A stretch of 64,000 nucleotides of DNA from Clusia tigrina (taxonomy: Eukaryota > Arthropoda > Insecta > Diptera > Clusiidae): contig OV050033.1 in NCBI GenBank assembly GCA_920105625.2, positions 110,879,700-110,943,699 of the forward strand, in the 5' to 3' direction. Both the position numbers and the translations under genes were made by a program. The notes beneath the pieces are model-generated. The model made no database searches, was not told where the DNA came from, and saw nothing but the letters and a program-made list of their open reading frames with translations. Within the stretch, counting starts at the first letter, position 1; each line of letters begins with the position of its first letter. Below are positions 63,401 to 64,000 of this stretch, piece by piece.

Positions 63401-64000
63401 TAGTGCCATTTGAAGTTTTTTCAGTGTTTGATTTAGGACTGAAGGGTAGCATAGCTTTGAGCGATAGCTTAAATTGACAAGCGGATCGAGTACTTTATTG
63501 TTACAAAATTTCAAGGCTTTATGACGCTGCAGTAAAAAGTTACAAGCACTTGTATCTTGCAAACTTTGATAGGTGTAGGACGTACCGTATAGAAGTTAGG
63601 GCCATTTGAAGTTTTATCAGTGTTTGATTTGGGACTCAAGGGTAGCATAGCTTTGAGCGATAGCTTAAATTGACAAGAGGCTCGAGTACTTTATTGTTAC
63701 AAAATTTCAAGGTTTTATGACGCTCCAGTAAAAAGTTACAAGCATTTGTATGTTGCAAACTTTGATAGGTGTAGGACGTAACGTATAGCAGTTAGCGCCA
63801 TTTGAAGTTTTATCATTGTTTGATTTGGGACTCAAGGATAGCATAGCTTTGAGCGTTAGCTTAAATTGACAAGAGGCTCGAGTACTTTATTGTTACAAAA
63901 TTTCAAGTTTTATGACGCTCCAGTAAAAAGTTACAAGCATTTGTATGTTGCAAACTTTGATAGGTGTATTACGTACCGTATAGAAGTTAGGGTCATTTGA

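Larger units (their letters stand above)
19193..64000. repeat. Satellite DNA array, 196-bp monomer, about 228 copies to window end
   Basis: Monomers begin CAAGCATTTGTATGTTGC and pass through GTAGGACGTACCGTATAG, TTAGGGCCATTTGAAG, TTTGATTTGGGACTCAAG, GATAGCTTAAATTGACAAG, CTCGAGTACTTTATTG and GACGCTCCAGTAAAAAG before the next unit. Starts at 19,193 and 19,389 are 196 bp apart, and distances between matching variants are multiples of 196 within a few bases. All monomers point the same way, with no interruption by other DNA. 196 is not divisible by three, so frames shift at each unit; the recurring reading frames of 60-80 residues on both strands are by-products. I do not recognise the family. Confidence 0.95.

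Noticed and set aside
19193..64000. Many reading frames of 60-80 residues in the satellite on both strands (for example 25624-25842 minus, 25116-25301 plus).
   Set aside because: They repeat with the monomer, begin and end wherever point variants open or close a frame, and 196 is not a multiple of three, so no frame continues from unit to unit. They resemble no known protein.
19193..64000. Hammerhead ribozyme in the satellite (CACTGATAAAAC on the minus strand).
   Set aside because: The core reads CTGATAA instead of CTGANGA, and I find no GAAA box with matching stems at the right distances.
1..64000. Host protein-coding genes, rRNA, or bacterial genes.
   Set aside because: All sequence is accounted for by retroelement units and satellite, and nothing else with coding character was found on either strand.

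Overview
The window looks like heterochromatin from an insect, most plausibly a fly of the Drosophila type. It holds no host gene that I can support. The organism call is inference. BEL/Pao retroelements occur only in animals, and the AT-rich 196-bp satellite, the CATACATA/TATGTATG-rich spacer and the CAA-rich retroelement leader all suit a dipteran. I do not recognise the satellite and name no species.

Bases 1-19,192 are a head-to-tail array of one retroelement unit, read on the minus strand. Two periods are seen in full (about 6.90 kb and 7.02 kb), and a third copy is cut off on its right by satellite. Each unit runs, in the minus direction: a non-coding LTR/leader interval of about 2.8 kb, broken gag with a CCHC zinc knuckle, a protease C-terminal remnant, broken reverse transcriptase (RT), and integrase. 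Only one LTR-type interval lies between successive coding regions. The copies share the same disabling lesions: a stop in gag, loss of the protease catalytic part, a valine where the first RT catalytic aspartate should be, an RT frameshift with three stops, and loss of RT thumb and most of RNase H. A dead element was therefore multiplied as a tandem repeat; these are not three separate insertions. Later lesions in integrase differ between copies.

The LTR/leader interval has its own layered repeats. Six units of about 78 bp come first, five of them with a perfect TATATAAG box pointing toward gag. Next come 8, 10 or 9 units of a related 69-bp repeat, whose length keeps a 23-residue reading frame open. 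After that come two GC-rich inverted repeats and a diverged tandem duplication of about 105-125 bp.

Bases 19,193-64,000 are one uninterrupted satellite array with a 196-bp monomer, about 228 monomers by division. The first 5 kb next to the retroelement is irregular. From about 24.4 kb onward the array is built of long multi-monomer blocks recurring at multiples of 196 bp (offsets such as 1,764, 3,331, 5,879, 9,210 and 12,737 bp), including a 91-bp deleted monomer present three times with the same junction. Short reading frames in the satellite are by-products of the repeat.
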